This document shows, piece after piece, positions 37,493 through 49,541 of a DNA stretch of 64,000 bases (position 1 is its first letter; each line of letters opens with the position of its first letter). Where the stretch lies: the NCBI RefSeq assembly GCF_041734735.1, contig NC_134876.1, positions 99,116,668 through 99,180,667 of the forward strand, in the 5' to 3' direction. Source of the DNA: Babylonia areolata. Its lineage: Eukaryota > Mollusca > Gastropoda > Neogastropoda > Buccinidae. The position numbers were made by a program, and so were the translations under genes. The notes under the pieces are model-generated. The model was not told the origin of the DNA and ran no database searches. It saw only the letters and a list, made by a program, of their open reading frames with translations.

Positions 37493-38505
37493 TCAACTCA
37501 GCAAGGCCTCCTGCTCTTCCTGCCCCTCCCAATGTCCCTCCTCCTGTGTCATCGGTCCAAGACAGGCGTCCGATTCCAAGGGCTGGTTGCCGCTGTTTCG
37601 CCGGGAGTCTATAGACTGGATGCCGCTGTCCGGCAGACTGTCCGCTCTGGAACTGTGACGCGGCGTTGACGATTGGCTGTTGTCGCTGCTGCCGCTGCTG
37701 GTGTCGCCACCTGGCGGTGAGGTGTCGCTGCCCTCGTCCCCCCCTTCATCGCCCCCTGTGTTGATGTTGGCCGAGGTCAGTGTTAGGGCTGGGACGGGAA
37801 GTTCCGGAACGTTTTCCGCCAGACTTCCTGTCCTGTGAGCATTGTCTGGTTCCTCTGCACCACTGCCCGACACCTGGGATGACGCTCCTGCCGCCTGCCT
37901 CCCCGCCACTTCCGGACCCGCTGACTGGGCGGAGGAGTAGTCAGGTGGCGCGATGAGGGTGGAGCTGGAGTGTCCGGCCGCAGCCAGGGTTTCCGAAGAC
38001 TGCGCCACATCGCTTCCTTCCTCCGCAATGCTCTCCATTTGGTTGACCACTCTGAGTCTCGTCCTCTGCGCGTCATGGCCAAACCTCACCACGTTCTGTG
38101 CAGACTCTTCCCTGGTGCCGCCGCCGTCAGGCTGAGGCCAGACGCTGAGGTCCCCGGACGCCATCCTCATCGCCTCCACGATGTTGGAGTCCGCGTCGCG
38201 CCGTCTCCCGAGCTGGGGAACGGCCGCAGCCCGGCGACACCTGCTGCGGAACCAGGCCCACGAGCTCTGCACGATCTCCCGCGTGACCAAGGACCTCTCA
38301 TGGTGCGTGTAGCGACCCCCGCTGACCATCCGTGCCACTGACGGCGCCCAGTTCTCAAAGACCACAGCCATCACCAAGACCAGCACGCCGATCAGCACGA
38401 AGCACACCGAGGTCAGGATTGCCAGGACATCCAGCCTTTCCGTCCGCCCGTTGTCCGTCGGTAGGTTCATGAAGTAAATCACACAGCCCAAGAAACCGAA
38501 GCTGG
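37493..38505 (-). CDS. Gene A exon 3 (TM3-TM4 and tail)
   Basis: The acceptor CCCTTTGTTTCAG is strong. The exon completes TM3 (SFGFLGCVIYFMNLP), has a short second loop and TM4 (VLAILTSVCFVLIGVLVLVM), then about 270 tail residues rich in Ser, Gly and Glu. Features are a basic RSRCRRAA patch after TM4, a PPDY motif, and an acidic end QEEQEALLS. The stop lies at 37493. Confidence 0.82.
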
Positions 38506-40071
38506 CTGAAACAAAGGGCAATATGCACACCCTCTCCCTCCAATACGGAATGAGCAGTGTTCACACCCTCTCCCTCCAATACGGAATGAGCAGTGTTCAC
38601 ACCCTCTCCCTCCAATACGGAATGAGCAGTGTTCACACCCTCTCCCTCCAATACGGAATGAGCAGTGTTCACACCCTCTCCCTCCAGTACGGAATGAGCA
38701 GTGTTCACACCCTCTCCCTCCAATACGGAATGAGCAGTGTTCACACCCTCTCCCTCCAATACGGAATGAGCAGTGTTCACTGCGCCATTCACACACAGGA
38801 GCGGAGGGGAAGAAATGTGGATCCAGCCAATCAAAGCAGAGACTCGATTGCAAGGATGTCTGTATGACAGTCGTGTCCAGCTATGACCATCAAAACAGCA
38901 GAGGATATACGTGCCATCCCGACTATCTGGGCTAGAATGTGATTATAGTGGAGAGTGCCTTGCCCATGTTACGGCATCCCCACTCTTGGCCAAGAGAGGG
39001 AAAAAGGACAGTCGGCGTCGGGATGGTTCCAAGGCTGTACCACTAAGAACCAGTGCAATCTTGCCTCCTAGTTAGTCAGTCCTTCACAAAAGACTAAGCT
39101 GTGAATAACTTCCTCACTGCAATGGAGAAACCATTGATCATACAGCTCTCACTTTGCTGTTGGCCCAACTGTAAGCTTATGTCAATCTGTGATAACGGAA
39201 AACATACACACAAAATACTGCCCACAGATTTACCGGTTCCGTTGTGTCCCCGCGACAGAATCGTTAAACTGACTTATCTGGGAGCCAGAGAGTTAGGGCG
39301 AGACGTCAGAACTGGGGAATGGGATATACCACATACCGCTGAGGCTGCAAGAGAGGACAGACACTTCACACCGAGAAATCCGTTGTCATAAGAACTGTGT
39401 ATAATCACAATACAATGACGTATGTCATTGTTTGACACAGGAAACGGATGATGAGCGCTCAATGGCAGCCATCAGTCAGCTCTACCCAGGTTGGCAGCCT
39501 GCTGTGTAAATGTAAAGCGCTTGGAGCTTGGTCACCGACCGAGGATCGGCTTTGTTTTAGAATCAATGAATCATTTGTTCAGAAAAGATCATGCTGCTGT
39601 GCAATGCAATGCAATGCGGATACAAAAACTTTCTGCAACAACCGTTCACACATTCTCACATCGCACACATGCACGCACACGCACGTACGTATGCACACGT
39701 ACACACGTACGCACGTACGTACGCACGCACGCGCACACACGCGTGCGCGCGCAATATATGCATTTGTATTTGGGTTGTGCTGTCGCGGCGTCCGTCCGTC
39801 CATCTGTCATTCTCTGTATCCCTGTCTGTCTTTCTCTCCGTCCGTCATTGTCCGTCACTTTGTGAAAAAAAGAACCTGAAAAAAGAAATGTGGCTACACC
39901 TGACGTAGAGCCCTTGACTCACTTGCCAAAAAGATACAAAAGCGGGTGGCGGCTACGGGCCCCTTGGACCCACGTCTCCTGTTCAGGCACATCCAGCGCC
40001 CCTCCACACACAGCATTCCCAGGACCACCAGCACAGACAGCACTATCACCACTTTGGATACGATCAACCCT

Positions 40072-40120
<49 letters not shown>

Positions 40121-40758
40121 CATAAATGGAATTGATTCACAGTCTACAGATTTTGACAAAGCTTTTGATGTAATCAATCTCTCCTTGTTACTACGTAAAT
40201 TATAGGCTTATAAATTTCCACCAAGTACACCCGCTTTACACAATCTTTTCTTTCTGACAGGAAACAGCAAAGTAAATAATCAAACCTCAAATCTTACATC
40301 TATTAAACAATGAGTACCACAGGGATTCGTGTTAGAGCCAATTTTATTCTCCACTTATATTAATGACTTACCTGTCATATGAAATGTAAATGAGAAACAT
40401 GTTTGCAGATGACACATCCAATCAATCAATCAATTCAGACGCTTGTAAACCAACTGATAAGATGATATTCTGAAATTTAGCGATTTGACAGTTGAACCAC
40501 GTGTACTTAAATGCTCAGAAAATGAAGTGCATGTATGTATATGCATTACAAAAAAGGCAAAGAATGAAACTTAAAACCACTATTCCTATGCGTCAATAAT
40601 AATATTAGTCTGAAGAATTACGTGAAATTGATTAAGAGTAATACAAGTCTAATACTTAATAATTAAATGCTTTGTACATGTTTCTGTTGGCAAGGACTTT
40701 GTATTCATGATGGAATATATGGATGGGATTGGCATGGTATAACTGTGTTCGAGCATCT

Positions 40759-40814
<56 letters not shown>

Positions 40815-40899
40815 TGTGAGGAGAGAGTGAGAAGAGAAATGCAATTGAGTATTTCCTTATTCTTGTATATGAACGCATTTTTGTTGTTGCTTTTCGTCT

Positions 40900-40955
<56 letters not shown>

Positions 40956-41030
40956 GTTTATTTTATTCATTGATGGCTTGTAAAAATATGCTGCTTGCTC
41001 AATTTATCATTTCATAAAATCTTGACTTCA

Positions 41031-41069
<39 letters not shown>

Positions 41070-42425
41070 TCGCACACATGCAAACACACGCACACACATA
41101 CGCACAAATGTCAATACTGACACACGCACGCACGCAGGCATGCATGATCACACACATGCAAATACACAACACATACGCACACAAACACGCATAAAAATTG
41201 TCGATACTCAGCAAGCAAAGATTTTGTGTTATCCCCTTCTCGGCCTGTCTTGGATCCAATAAATGAAAAATAAATATACTCAGAACGAACAGAATGAACA
41301 TAAATGCTTAAGAACATGAACTGAAATATCAAGGGAGAATACACGTTGGAAGATTCCAACTCGGAGTGTTTGAGATGTGGTAGGGAAGGGGTTAATATTT
41401 CCATGAAACACATACCAGCGGAAAACACTGATCAGGAAACGTCCATCAAATCAATTCATACGACTGAACTTACCCGTCTTTTAAGCAAAATGTATGGGGA
41501 ACAAGAAAGGACATTCTGTCCAAAGAAGGGGCCCAGTATTCCACTGGAATATTCTCCAAGCTAAAAAAAAAATCATTTTATAACAGTCATGATATATGGA
41601 ATAACACAACGGGCGCAATAGCCGAGTGGTTAAAGCGTTGGACTTTCAATCTGAGGGTCCCGTGTTCGAATCACGGTAACGGCGCCTGGTGGGTAAAGGG
41701 TGTAGATTTTTCTGATCTCCCAGGTCAACATATGTGCAGACCTGCTAGTGCCTGAACCCCCTTCGTGTGTATAAGCACGCAGAAGATCAAATACGCATGT
41801 TAAAGATCCTGTAACCCATGTCAGTGATCGGTGGGTTATGGAGACACGAAAATACCCAGCATGCATGAACCACGACAGAGTCATCGGCAAGTCGATGTTG
41901 GTCGTGTAACGGAAAGAAGAAGAAGAACAATCGAAACAAGAAGGGACGTTTTCCGGATGACAACGAAGCCGTTAAGATTCCGCTGTGAAAAGTACAGAAC
42001 GGGACAGAGGAACAAACACAGCTCTTAGCTCCCGAAATGACTGCACTTTGTTTGTTTCAGAGAAATGTCAAAGCGTGCTGACTGATCCATACACGGTGCA
42101 CCACATCTGCTGTTTATGAACAACAACAACAACAATAAAAAGAGCAAATGCCTGACTTATACCCAAGGCGCTCGTCACACTTTGAGTAACATGACTGACG
42201 ACTATGGACGCCATGATGCCGACAACACTTACTAGTACTGCTGCCTATCGTGAACAGGCCATGGTTGCTGGTCCAGTACTTGGGAGAGATGATGGCCAAG
42301 ACGATGATGACAGCCAGCACCAGGACGCTGCACCAGCACGCCAAGAAAAGACGCGACGCAGCGTGGATAGATAACGGCATGTTGTTTTGTCTTTTCTTTT
42401 CAGTCACTGGCTGAAGACTTTGCAT
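37493..42425 (-). CDS. Claudin/PMP22-like tetraspan gene A (three exons)
   Basis: Exons 42425-42233, 40069-39923 and 38505-37493 join in phase 1 at both introns, giving 450 residues (435 if the inner Met at 42380 is used). Four hydrophobic helices are visible, followed by a long Ser/Gly/Thr-rich cytoplasmic tail with a PPDY (PPxY, WW-domain binding) motif. This is the claudin/PMP22/EMP layout, whose members act in cell junctions or as membrane accessory proteins. Oddity: the first extracellular loop is very short and lacks the usual Cys pair, although YWTSNHGLF recalls the W-GLW signature. A missed phase-1 exon in the 2.1 kb first intron would explain this. It is the most downstream of three same-strand paralogue-like genes. 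Confidence 0.75.
38525..38785. repeat. 36-bp x 7 array next to gene A exon 3 acceptor
   Basis: The unit CACCCTCTCCCTCCAATACG plus GAATGAGCAGTGTTCA is repeated with almost no variation. It begins about 20 bp upstream of the minus-strand acceptor but does not contain it. Confidence 0.95.
38878..39300 (+). repeat. Dispersed repeat family R5
   Basis: The third copy, lying in intron 2 of gene A in antisense to the gene. It begins at CTATGACCATCAAAACAGCA, the same start as the 25918 copy. Confidence 0.65.
39427..39570 (-). repeat. Dispersed repeat 'TATATAGCGC...' third copy
   Basis: Minus-strand copy containing GAAACGGATGATGAGCGCTC and GTAAAGCGCTTGGAGC. It lies in intron 2 of gene A. Confidence 0.6.
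39660..39760. repeat. ACGC/ACGT simple sequence
   Basis: Alternating purine-pyrimidine CA/CG/TA tract, a candidate for Z-DNA formation. Confidence 0.75.
39923..40069 (-). CDS. Gene A exon 2 (TM2 and start of TM3)
   Basis: The acceptor is a long TG run ending in CAG, and the donor is GTGAGT. In phase 1 it reads RLIVSKVVIVLSVLVVLGML (TM2), a basic cytosolic loop with NRRRGSKG, then the start of TM3 (TRFCIFLA). A polymorphic CA/TG microsatellite forms the entire acceptor region. Confidence 0.78.
40127..40640 (+). mobile_element. LINE reverse transcriptase fragment
   Basis: FDKAFDVINLSLLLRKL and, later, VPQGFVLEPILFSTYINDLP correspond to conserved blocks of non-LTR reverse transcriptase. The frame is broken and both ends are missing. 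It lies in intron 1 of gene A, antisense. Confidence 0.7.
40641..41608. other. Gene A intron 1: microsatellites and unique sequence
   Basis: TG run 40766-40812, CT run 40903-40953, CA run 41033-41066. If gene A has a missed loop-1 exon, this intron is where it would lie; I see no clear candidate. Confidence 0.6.
41609..41926 (+). mobile_element. tRNA-derived SINE, family 1, alternative tail
   Basis: Head and body match the 12076 and 48850 copies up to CCCAGCATGCA. The 3' part then switches to a different segment (GAACCACGACAGAGTCATCG) before the AAGAAGAAG tail, marking a subfamily. Confidence 0.83.
42233..42425 (-). CDS. Gene A exon 1 (TM1)
   Basis: It encodes MQSLQPVTEKKRQNN, then MPLSIHAASRLF and the helix LACWCSVLVLAVIIVLAII, followed by SPKYWTSNHGLFTIGSST. 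The donor is an ideal GTAAGT on the minus strand, phase 1. The Met at 42425 was chosen as the first in a plausible context; the frame is open further upstream to 42602, and the inner Met at 42380 sits closer to TM1. Confidence 0.72.
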
Positions 42426-42668
42426 CCAAATCTGGAACGGATTTGTGCAGACTGACTGTTGTTCTGTTGCAGCGGTTGAGAGACTGGAAATGATCTGACC
42501 AGGGCCACTCGTTCGCCTGGTCGCGCTCAGGTGAGAAATGGTCAGGTCAGGTCGGACCATTGCGCACGTGCAACACACCTTTCTACCGTGTATATCCTTC
42601 ATTCACTCATCACAACGGAAACCCGTGGACAGCTACTTCAGTTCAGCTCGGTGACAGTGTTCGGTGGA

Positions 42669-42716
<48 letters not shown>

Positions 42717-42948
42717 TTAACTCTCTCCATACGAACGGCGAAAGAGACGACGTTAACAGCGTTTCACCCAAATTACCATCATCAAAATATTGCACGCGGA
42801 AGGCTCTTATACTGAAGAGGTGAATGTTGACAGAGAATACCACAGTTCTGACGACGGAAGCTAAAGGTTGGGTCATTCAGACACCCACTGGACATCCGAG
42901 GGGTCTGTGTAGAGGAGAAGAGAGGACTGGCCGTACTGAGTGAGTTAA
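42717..42948 (-). mobile_element. 232-bp TTAA-bounded MITE, copy 2
   Basis: Same ends and same length as copy 1, in opposite orientation, just upstream of gene A. It lies next to a CT/CA microsatellite. Confidence 0.87.
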
Positions 42949-43111
42949 TTGTGAACTGCAAGAGCTGTCGTCCAGTCCAGTGGCGTCGACGCACTGACAG
43001 TGATCAGGTCTCAGGCCGACCCGAAGCAACAGTCAAGGAAATGTTCTTGCGTGTCAGACGCAACAGCAGCAACAAGCAACAGCAATAACAGTTCAGTTCA
43101 GCAGTTCAGTT

Positions 43112-43235
43112 CTGTTCCTCAAGGAGGCATCACTGTGTGCGGAAAAATCCATACACGCTACACCATATCTGCTGAGCAGATGCCATTACCAGCAGCGTAA
43201 CCCACCGCACTAAGTCAGGCCTTGTGGGGAAAAAA
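43112..43235 (+). mobile_element. Short SINE family 3
   Basis: CTCAAGGAGGCATCACTGTG with a GTGCGGAAAAATCC B-box-like site, then CCATACACGCTACACC and CCAGCAGCGTAACCC. About 110 bp and probably tRNA-derived. Confidence 0.65.
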
Positions 43236-43417
43236 TAATCAGGAAAATAAATGAACAAACAGATAAACAATAAGTTCAGCAACATTGTGAAATGAGTGGG
43301 CGTGCAGAAAATGGTTTGTCGAGACTTTGCTGGACATTTCTCGCTTTTTTGTTTTGTTTTCCATTTTACTCTGCTGCGGGCGTAATAATAACAAATCGTA
43401 ATACAGTTCAGTGTAGT

Positions 43418-43545
43418 TAAGTTACTCAATGATGCGTCACTGCGTTCGGACGAATCCATATACGCTACACATCTTCTAAGCAGATGCCTGACCAGCAGCG
43501 TAACCCAATGCGCTTAGGCACTGAGAGGAAAAAAAAGGGGGGGGG
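43418..43545 (+). mobile_element. Short SINE family 3
   Basis: A second copy 300 bp on, with GCGTTCGGACGAATCCATAT and GATGCCTGACCAGCAGCGTA, ending in an A/G-rich tail. Confidence 0.7.
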
Positions 43546-44420
43546 GGGTAAACAAATGAATGGATACAATCATTACATTAATGAATGACTTATTGAATAA
43601 CTGAAAAATACACGAATGAACAAATAAACATAAATAATAAAAACAATCATAATGATGATAATGATAATAATGAATAAATATACAAAAGTAAGCAGACATA
43701 TTGAAATTTATAAATAATTCATAATTTTTTTTAAAAAAGAATTAAAAAAATGAAAATAGATACATAGATAAATTATAAAAATAGATAAATAAAGTAATAC
43801 AGATAATAATGATGACGATGACTGCCGGTCTGAGCCGTTAGAATTGTTCACGGAGTCCCTCAAGGATCTGTTTTACTCGAGCCGCGTGCTCTTCACATTG
43901 TTTTCTGCTCACCTTGATAGAATTGTGCTTATGTAACAGAAACTGCTGACGTGTACTGTATGCTGTGTGAGATAGGGAGCCAATGGAGAGATTGCAAGAG
44001 AGGAGTGACGTGTTCAGATCTTTTCAAAGGACGAGTCGAGCCGCGTTGTTCTGAAACGTGAGAATGGACGAAGCAGGCATAGCAGGCATAGCAGGCAATG
44101 GGGTTTCAATAGTCGAGACAAGAGGGAATGAGAAAAACAAAGTTTTGATGTTGCGTTAATAGGCAGCTGTTGAATTAAAGTTATACGATGTGAAAATGGT
44201 CCTGTGTGAGAATCACAAAGAGAGGGGGTGGGGAGGGGGAGAGAGAGAGATGTTCGAGCTAACAAATGCATGTGTGTGAAAATGCGTGCGTTTTCTGCGT
44301 GTGCTTCCGCGATGGTTCAGCTCAGTTCGTTTACTCCACTGCAAGTCCCGATGAGAGAACGCACGTTCTGCATTCACGTATAACACGCGCGTACATTTCC
44401 ACACGTAGGACCTTTAGCAA

Positions 44421-44466
<46 letters not shown>

Positions 44467-44692
44467 CATATATATATATTTTGCTCCAGCATAGTTTATT
44501 CCTTCTTGAATGTTTGGAACAAATGGTCACAATTTTCCCAGCCAAGAGCAGATAACTAGTTCTTAATCTAAATCAACGACAATTATGTACAAACAAAATC
44601 ACATCGTTCCAGCTGACTGCAAATGTTTAAGATCTAACTCATATCATTCGAACTGATTGCAGACAGGCGATGTCAATGACACAGATAACTCG
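43546..44692. other. Intergenic sequence between genes A and B
   Basis: AT-rich with AATA runs (43560-43800) and a CA run at 44425-44464. No gene seen. Confidence 0.6.
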
Positions 44693-45140
44693 ATTACTGA
44701 CTGAAGCCCACGAACACCCACATGAAACGGTACAGCGGAACAAGACGCTGTTCGGGAAGGCGACACAGTGCCAAGAGGAAACACAGGTCTCACCTATTGA
44801 CGCCTACAAACACCCATACTACTATGAAGCAGCATGATTGAACATGATACTGTTCAGGAAGGCAGAGTAAACAATGGCCTTACCTATTGACGCCTACGAA
44901 CATCCATACTATCAATGAGGCAGCATGATTGAACAGGATACTCTTTCGAAAGACGACGTGTCTTGTTAAGAATAAACACTTGTCTGTCCTACTGACGCTT
45001 ACAAACACCCATAGTTTCTATGAAGCAGCGTGATGGAACAGGATACTCTTCAGAAAGGCGACGCGTCTTGTTGTGAAGAATCAACACTGGCCTTACCTAC
45101 TGACACCTACAAACATCCATTCTATCTATGAAGCAGAGTA
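44693..45140 (-). repeat. Tandem repeat (about 100-118 bp x 4-5) reaching over gene B stop codon
   Basis: CTATGAAGCAGMRTG and TTACCTAYTGACRCCTACRA recur near 44790, 44880, 45000 and 45095. The last unit includes the final codons and TAG of gene B (45126). On the minus strand three units carry AG-GTAAGG or AG-GTGAGA, which look like donor sites. Confidence 0.75.
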
Positions 45141-46393
45141 CACACTGGCCCTGGACTGGTAATAGGTATCAGGGCTGTACCTGACGTACTGAGCTGCATC
45201 CTGGTCCCCCCTCCTCCCGCTTCCCCCTCCAGATACCCGGGGTGACGCCCTGCCTGGACCCTTCATGCAGTCAGACTCGGGACATGGCGGACGAGGCTCT
45301 GCTTCAGGCCTGGGGTCCCCTCTTGGCGTGCAGTCCTTCAGAGTTGGCCGCAGAGGGGAAGGCTGATGCCAAGGAACCGTGGGCAGTGTTTGAAGAGCTT
45401 CACCACGGGCTGGTTGTGGAGGTGAAGCGTGAGGTGCGGCAGGTTCAGGTGCGGGATCTCCTGCCCTACTGGGAAAGGTCGGGACCTGGTCGTTCAGGTC
45501 GTCAGGCTGGTGGACGTCGGCCAGCAAACGAATAGGACCACCTTCCGCAGGTCTGCCTGCATCTTTGGCGCGGGCCCACCTGAAATCGGGCCTCTGCGGG
45601 GTTTTGAACCGTCCCGAGTCTCTCTGGCATCTTGCAGGGTCTCTACCACGCCCGTGCCTTGAAGGTGTAGCATGGCTGCTGCCAGTGAGGTCGATGTAAA
45701 CACTGGCCGGTCTTTGGTCGTGATTCACATTCACTGCTGATGTGTCGCGCGGGGTTTGTGGCACGGTGTGTGCTGTGTCTGTGGGGAACAGCTGACCGGG
45801 GTCAGCACTAGACACGTGGGGTCCGGTGTCTGCAGGGAGTCCGAGAGGGGGTGGGGAGGGAGGGGAGCTGAAGAGGTTGGCGTAGGACCTGTGATGCTCA
45901 GCGACCTGCTGTGCCAGGGACTGGACGGGGCTGGTGGCCTCGGTGCTGGCAGAGCTGCCTTCCTTTTTTCCTTTCCCCTTCCTCTTCTTCTTCCCCCTCT
46001 TCTTCTTCTTCTTCATCTCCTGGGCCTGGCCGGGCACGGGAGCCACCATGTCCAGCGTGATGAAGTCCACGTGGTCCCCCTCCTTCCTTGAACCCCGCTG
46101 ACTTCCGGGACTCCTGTGTATCACGTGCACCGCCCTCCGCTGGTTGTGTCTGGTGGGGGTGGGTCCAGTGACGATGATGGAGGGCAGGGTGGGGGTGTTT
46201 GGGGGGTCTGCCGTCCCCTCCACCAGCTGGGGGAAGAAGCCCCGGGCTGAGGCCAGCCGGATGCCCCACAGGAAGACGACAGAGGCGGACAGCTCCAGCA
46301 TACAGCCGCCCAGGAAGAGGGCGAAGGCCCATGAGTAGTTCCTCACCCCCTCCACCACCAGGAACATCAGAACGCTGACCAGACCGAACACAC
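45126..46393 (-). CDS. Gene B exon 3 (TM3-TM4 and tail)
   Basis: The acceptor is CTTGTACCTGTGCAG. TM3 continues as VFGLVSVLMFLVVEG, the second loop is short, and TM4 is FALFLGGCMLELSASVVFLW. The roughly 350-residue tail holds a run of Lys/Arg (KKKKKRGKKKRKGKGKK), then Ser/Pro/His-rich sequence ending RASVYSAS. The open frame continues upstream into a repeat array (to 47324), but that extension is array translation and not exon. Confidence 0.83.
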
Positions 46394-49300
46394 CTGCACA
46401 GGTACAAGACAAGTCAGATAACGTGAAAAACAACCACCACCCTGAAGCACGTGAATGCACTTCCTGATGAAGGAAACTGATCCACATTGTGTCAGCTCCA
46501 CCTACACTGCAGATGCGGGGTCTGGGGAACAAAGACCTGGGGGGAGCAAAGACCTGGGGGAACATAGATACAGGGGAACATAGACACAGGAGAACACAGA
46601 TCTGAGGGAACTTAGACCTGGGGGGAACAAATACCTGGGGGAACATAGACACAGGGGAACTTAGACCTGGGGGGAACAAATACCTGGGGGAACATAGACA
46701 CAGGAGAACTAATATCTGAGGGGAACATAGACACAGGGGAACATAGACACAGGAGAACAAAGATCTGAGGGGAACATAGATACAGGGGAACTTAGACCTC
46801 GGGGGAACAAAGACCTGGTGGAACATAGACACAGGAGAACAAAGATCCGATGGAAACATAGACACAGGGGGAACAAAGATCTGAGGGGAACATAGACACA
46901 GGGGAACAAAGATCTGATGGAAACATAGACACATGGGAACAAAGATCTGAGGGGAACATAGACACAGGGGGAACAAAGATCTGAGGGGAACATAGACACA
47001 GGGGAACAAAGATCCGATGGAAACATAGACACAGGGGAACAAAGATCTGAGGGGAACATAGACACAGGGGAACAAAGATCTGAGGGGAACATAGACACAG
47101 GGGAACAAAGATCTGAGGGGAACATAGACACATGGGAACAAAGATCTGAGGGGAACATAGACACAGGGGGAACAAAGATCTGAGGGGAACATAGACACAG
47201 GGGAACAAAGATCCGATGGAAACATAGACACAGGGGAACAAAGATCTGAGGGGAACATAGACACAGGGGAACTTAGACCTGGGGGGAACAAAGACCTGGG
47301 GGGAACATAGACACAGGGGAACAAAGACCTGGAGTGAACAAAGACCTGGGGGGAACATAGATGCAGGGGAACTTAGACCTGGGGGGAACAAAGACCTGGG
47401 GGAACATAGACACAGGGGAACAAAGACCTAGAGGGAACAAAGACCTGGGGGGGACAAAGACCTGGGGGAACTTAGACCTGGGGGGAACAAAGACCTGGGG
47501 GGAACAAAGACCTTGGGGGAACTTAGACCTGGGGGGAACAAAGACCTGGGGGGAACAAAGACCTGGGGGGAACAAAGACCTGGGGGGAACAAAGGCACAG
47601 CAGAACATGGATCTGGGGCGAACATAGACACAGGGGAACTTAGACCTGGGGAGACATAGACCTAGGGGAACACAGACACAGGAGAATATAGACCTAGGGG
47701 GAGAACATAGACCTGGGGACAGACCTGGGGGAACAAAGACCAGGGGAAACATAAACACAGGAGAACACAGACCTGGGGGAACATAGACATAGGGGAACTT
47801 AGACATAGGAGAACATAGACATAGGTAAGCATAGACCTGGAGGAACAAAGACCTGGGGAATATAGACCTGAGAGGATATAAATCAAGGGGACCCTAGACC
47901 ATGGATAACATACACAGGTCTCCTATATGTGGTGCATAAATGCAGGCATACAAATGCAAGCGCAGACACAGATCTGGACCTAAGCAGGGAACACAATGAC
48001 CTCCAGGGCATACGCCAGTCAGTCGTTGAACTGAACCACCAAAGACACAGACTGTATTGCGTTGTGTTGTAATGTGTTGTGTTATGTTCAGTTTCTTCTC
48101 ACAACATATTTCTGTACTGTGTTGTGTTGTAATGTGTTGTATTATGTTAGTTTCTTCTCACAACATATTTCTGTATTGCGTTGTGTTGTAATGTGTTGTA
48201 TTATGTTAGTTTCTTCTCACAACATATTTCTGTATTGCGTTGTGTTGTAATGTGTTGTATTATGTTAGTTTCTTCTCACAACATATTTCTGTATTGCGTT
48301 GTGTTGTAATGTGTTGTATTATGTTACTTTCTTCTCACAACATATTTCTGTACTGGGTTGTGTTGTAATGTGTTGTATTATGTCAGTTTCTTCTCACAAC
48401 ATATTTCTGTACTGGGTTGTGTTGTAATGTGTTGTATTATGTTAGTTTCTTCTCACAACATATTTCTGTACTGTGTTGTGTTGTAATGTGTTGTGTTATG
48501 TTACTTTCTTCTCACAACATATTGCACTGAGTGAAAATCAAGCTGCTTTGCTCTGAGGGGGATGTGTCACGACAGTGTAGCGACACCAACGTTTTGTTTT
48601 CTTTTCTTTTGTTTTCTTGTCTTTTCTGTCTGCAAGTGAATCTGTAATATTATCAAGGTAGATTGATTTTTCATGCAGGATTTTGCCAGAGACAACCCTT
48701 TCGTTGCCTTTTTCTGTGTGTGTGTTGTTGTTTTTGGGTTGGTTTTTTTAAGTTGTTTTGTTGTTGTTGTTTTTTACATGCACAAAGTACATGATACACA
48801 AGGGACCTCAGTCTGTCGTCTCATTCAGTCAATGATGGGAGACACGTAGACGGGCGCAATAGCCGAGTGGTTAAAGCGTTGGACTGTCAATCTGAGGGTC
48901 CCGGGTTCGAATCACTGTGACGGCGCCTAGTGGATAAAGGGTGGAGATTTTTACGATCTCCCAGGTCAACATATGTGCAGACCTGCTAGTGCCTGAACCC
49001 CCTTCGTGTGTATATGCAAGCAGAAGATCAAATACGCACGTTAAAGATCCTGTAATCCATGTCAGCGTTCGGTGGGTTATGGAAACAAGAACATACCCAG
49101 CATGCACACCCCCGAAAGCGGAGTATGGCTGCCTACATGGCGGGGTAAAAACGGTCATACACGTAAAAGCCCACTCGTGTGCATACGAGTGAACGCAGAA
49201 AAGAAGAAGAAGGGAGACACGTACCTCCAAAGATGGCCGAGATGACGATGAAGTAGTAGCGACCTTCCTTGGGCTTCCGCACACACGACAGACAGGACCA

Positions 49301-49498
49301 GCAGCACAGCCCCAGCAGGATGAAGCCTCCCACACAGCCAAACATCAGGATCACGCTGTCTGCAACGGGACAGTGATTTGGGGGGCATTGGTCAGTCTGT
49401 TCATCACTACGGTGTCTGGTGTGGTCCTTCCACTTACCTTGCATTCTTCTGGTCGTGGTGGTGAGTTGGAGGGGGGCTGGTGGGGGGGGGGCATGGGA

Positions 49499-49541
<43 letters not shown>

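Noticed and set aside
38525-38785. CRISPR-like regular array
   Set aside because: Units are contiguous with no unique spacers, and the DNA is clearly eukaryotic.
46394-47324. Upstream extension of gene B exon 3 (MFPCVYVPPRSLFPPG...)
   Set aside because: Array translation joined in frame by chance; a good acceptor at 46394-46396 and phase-1 fit with exon 2 define the true start.
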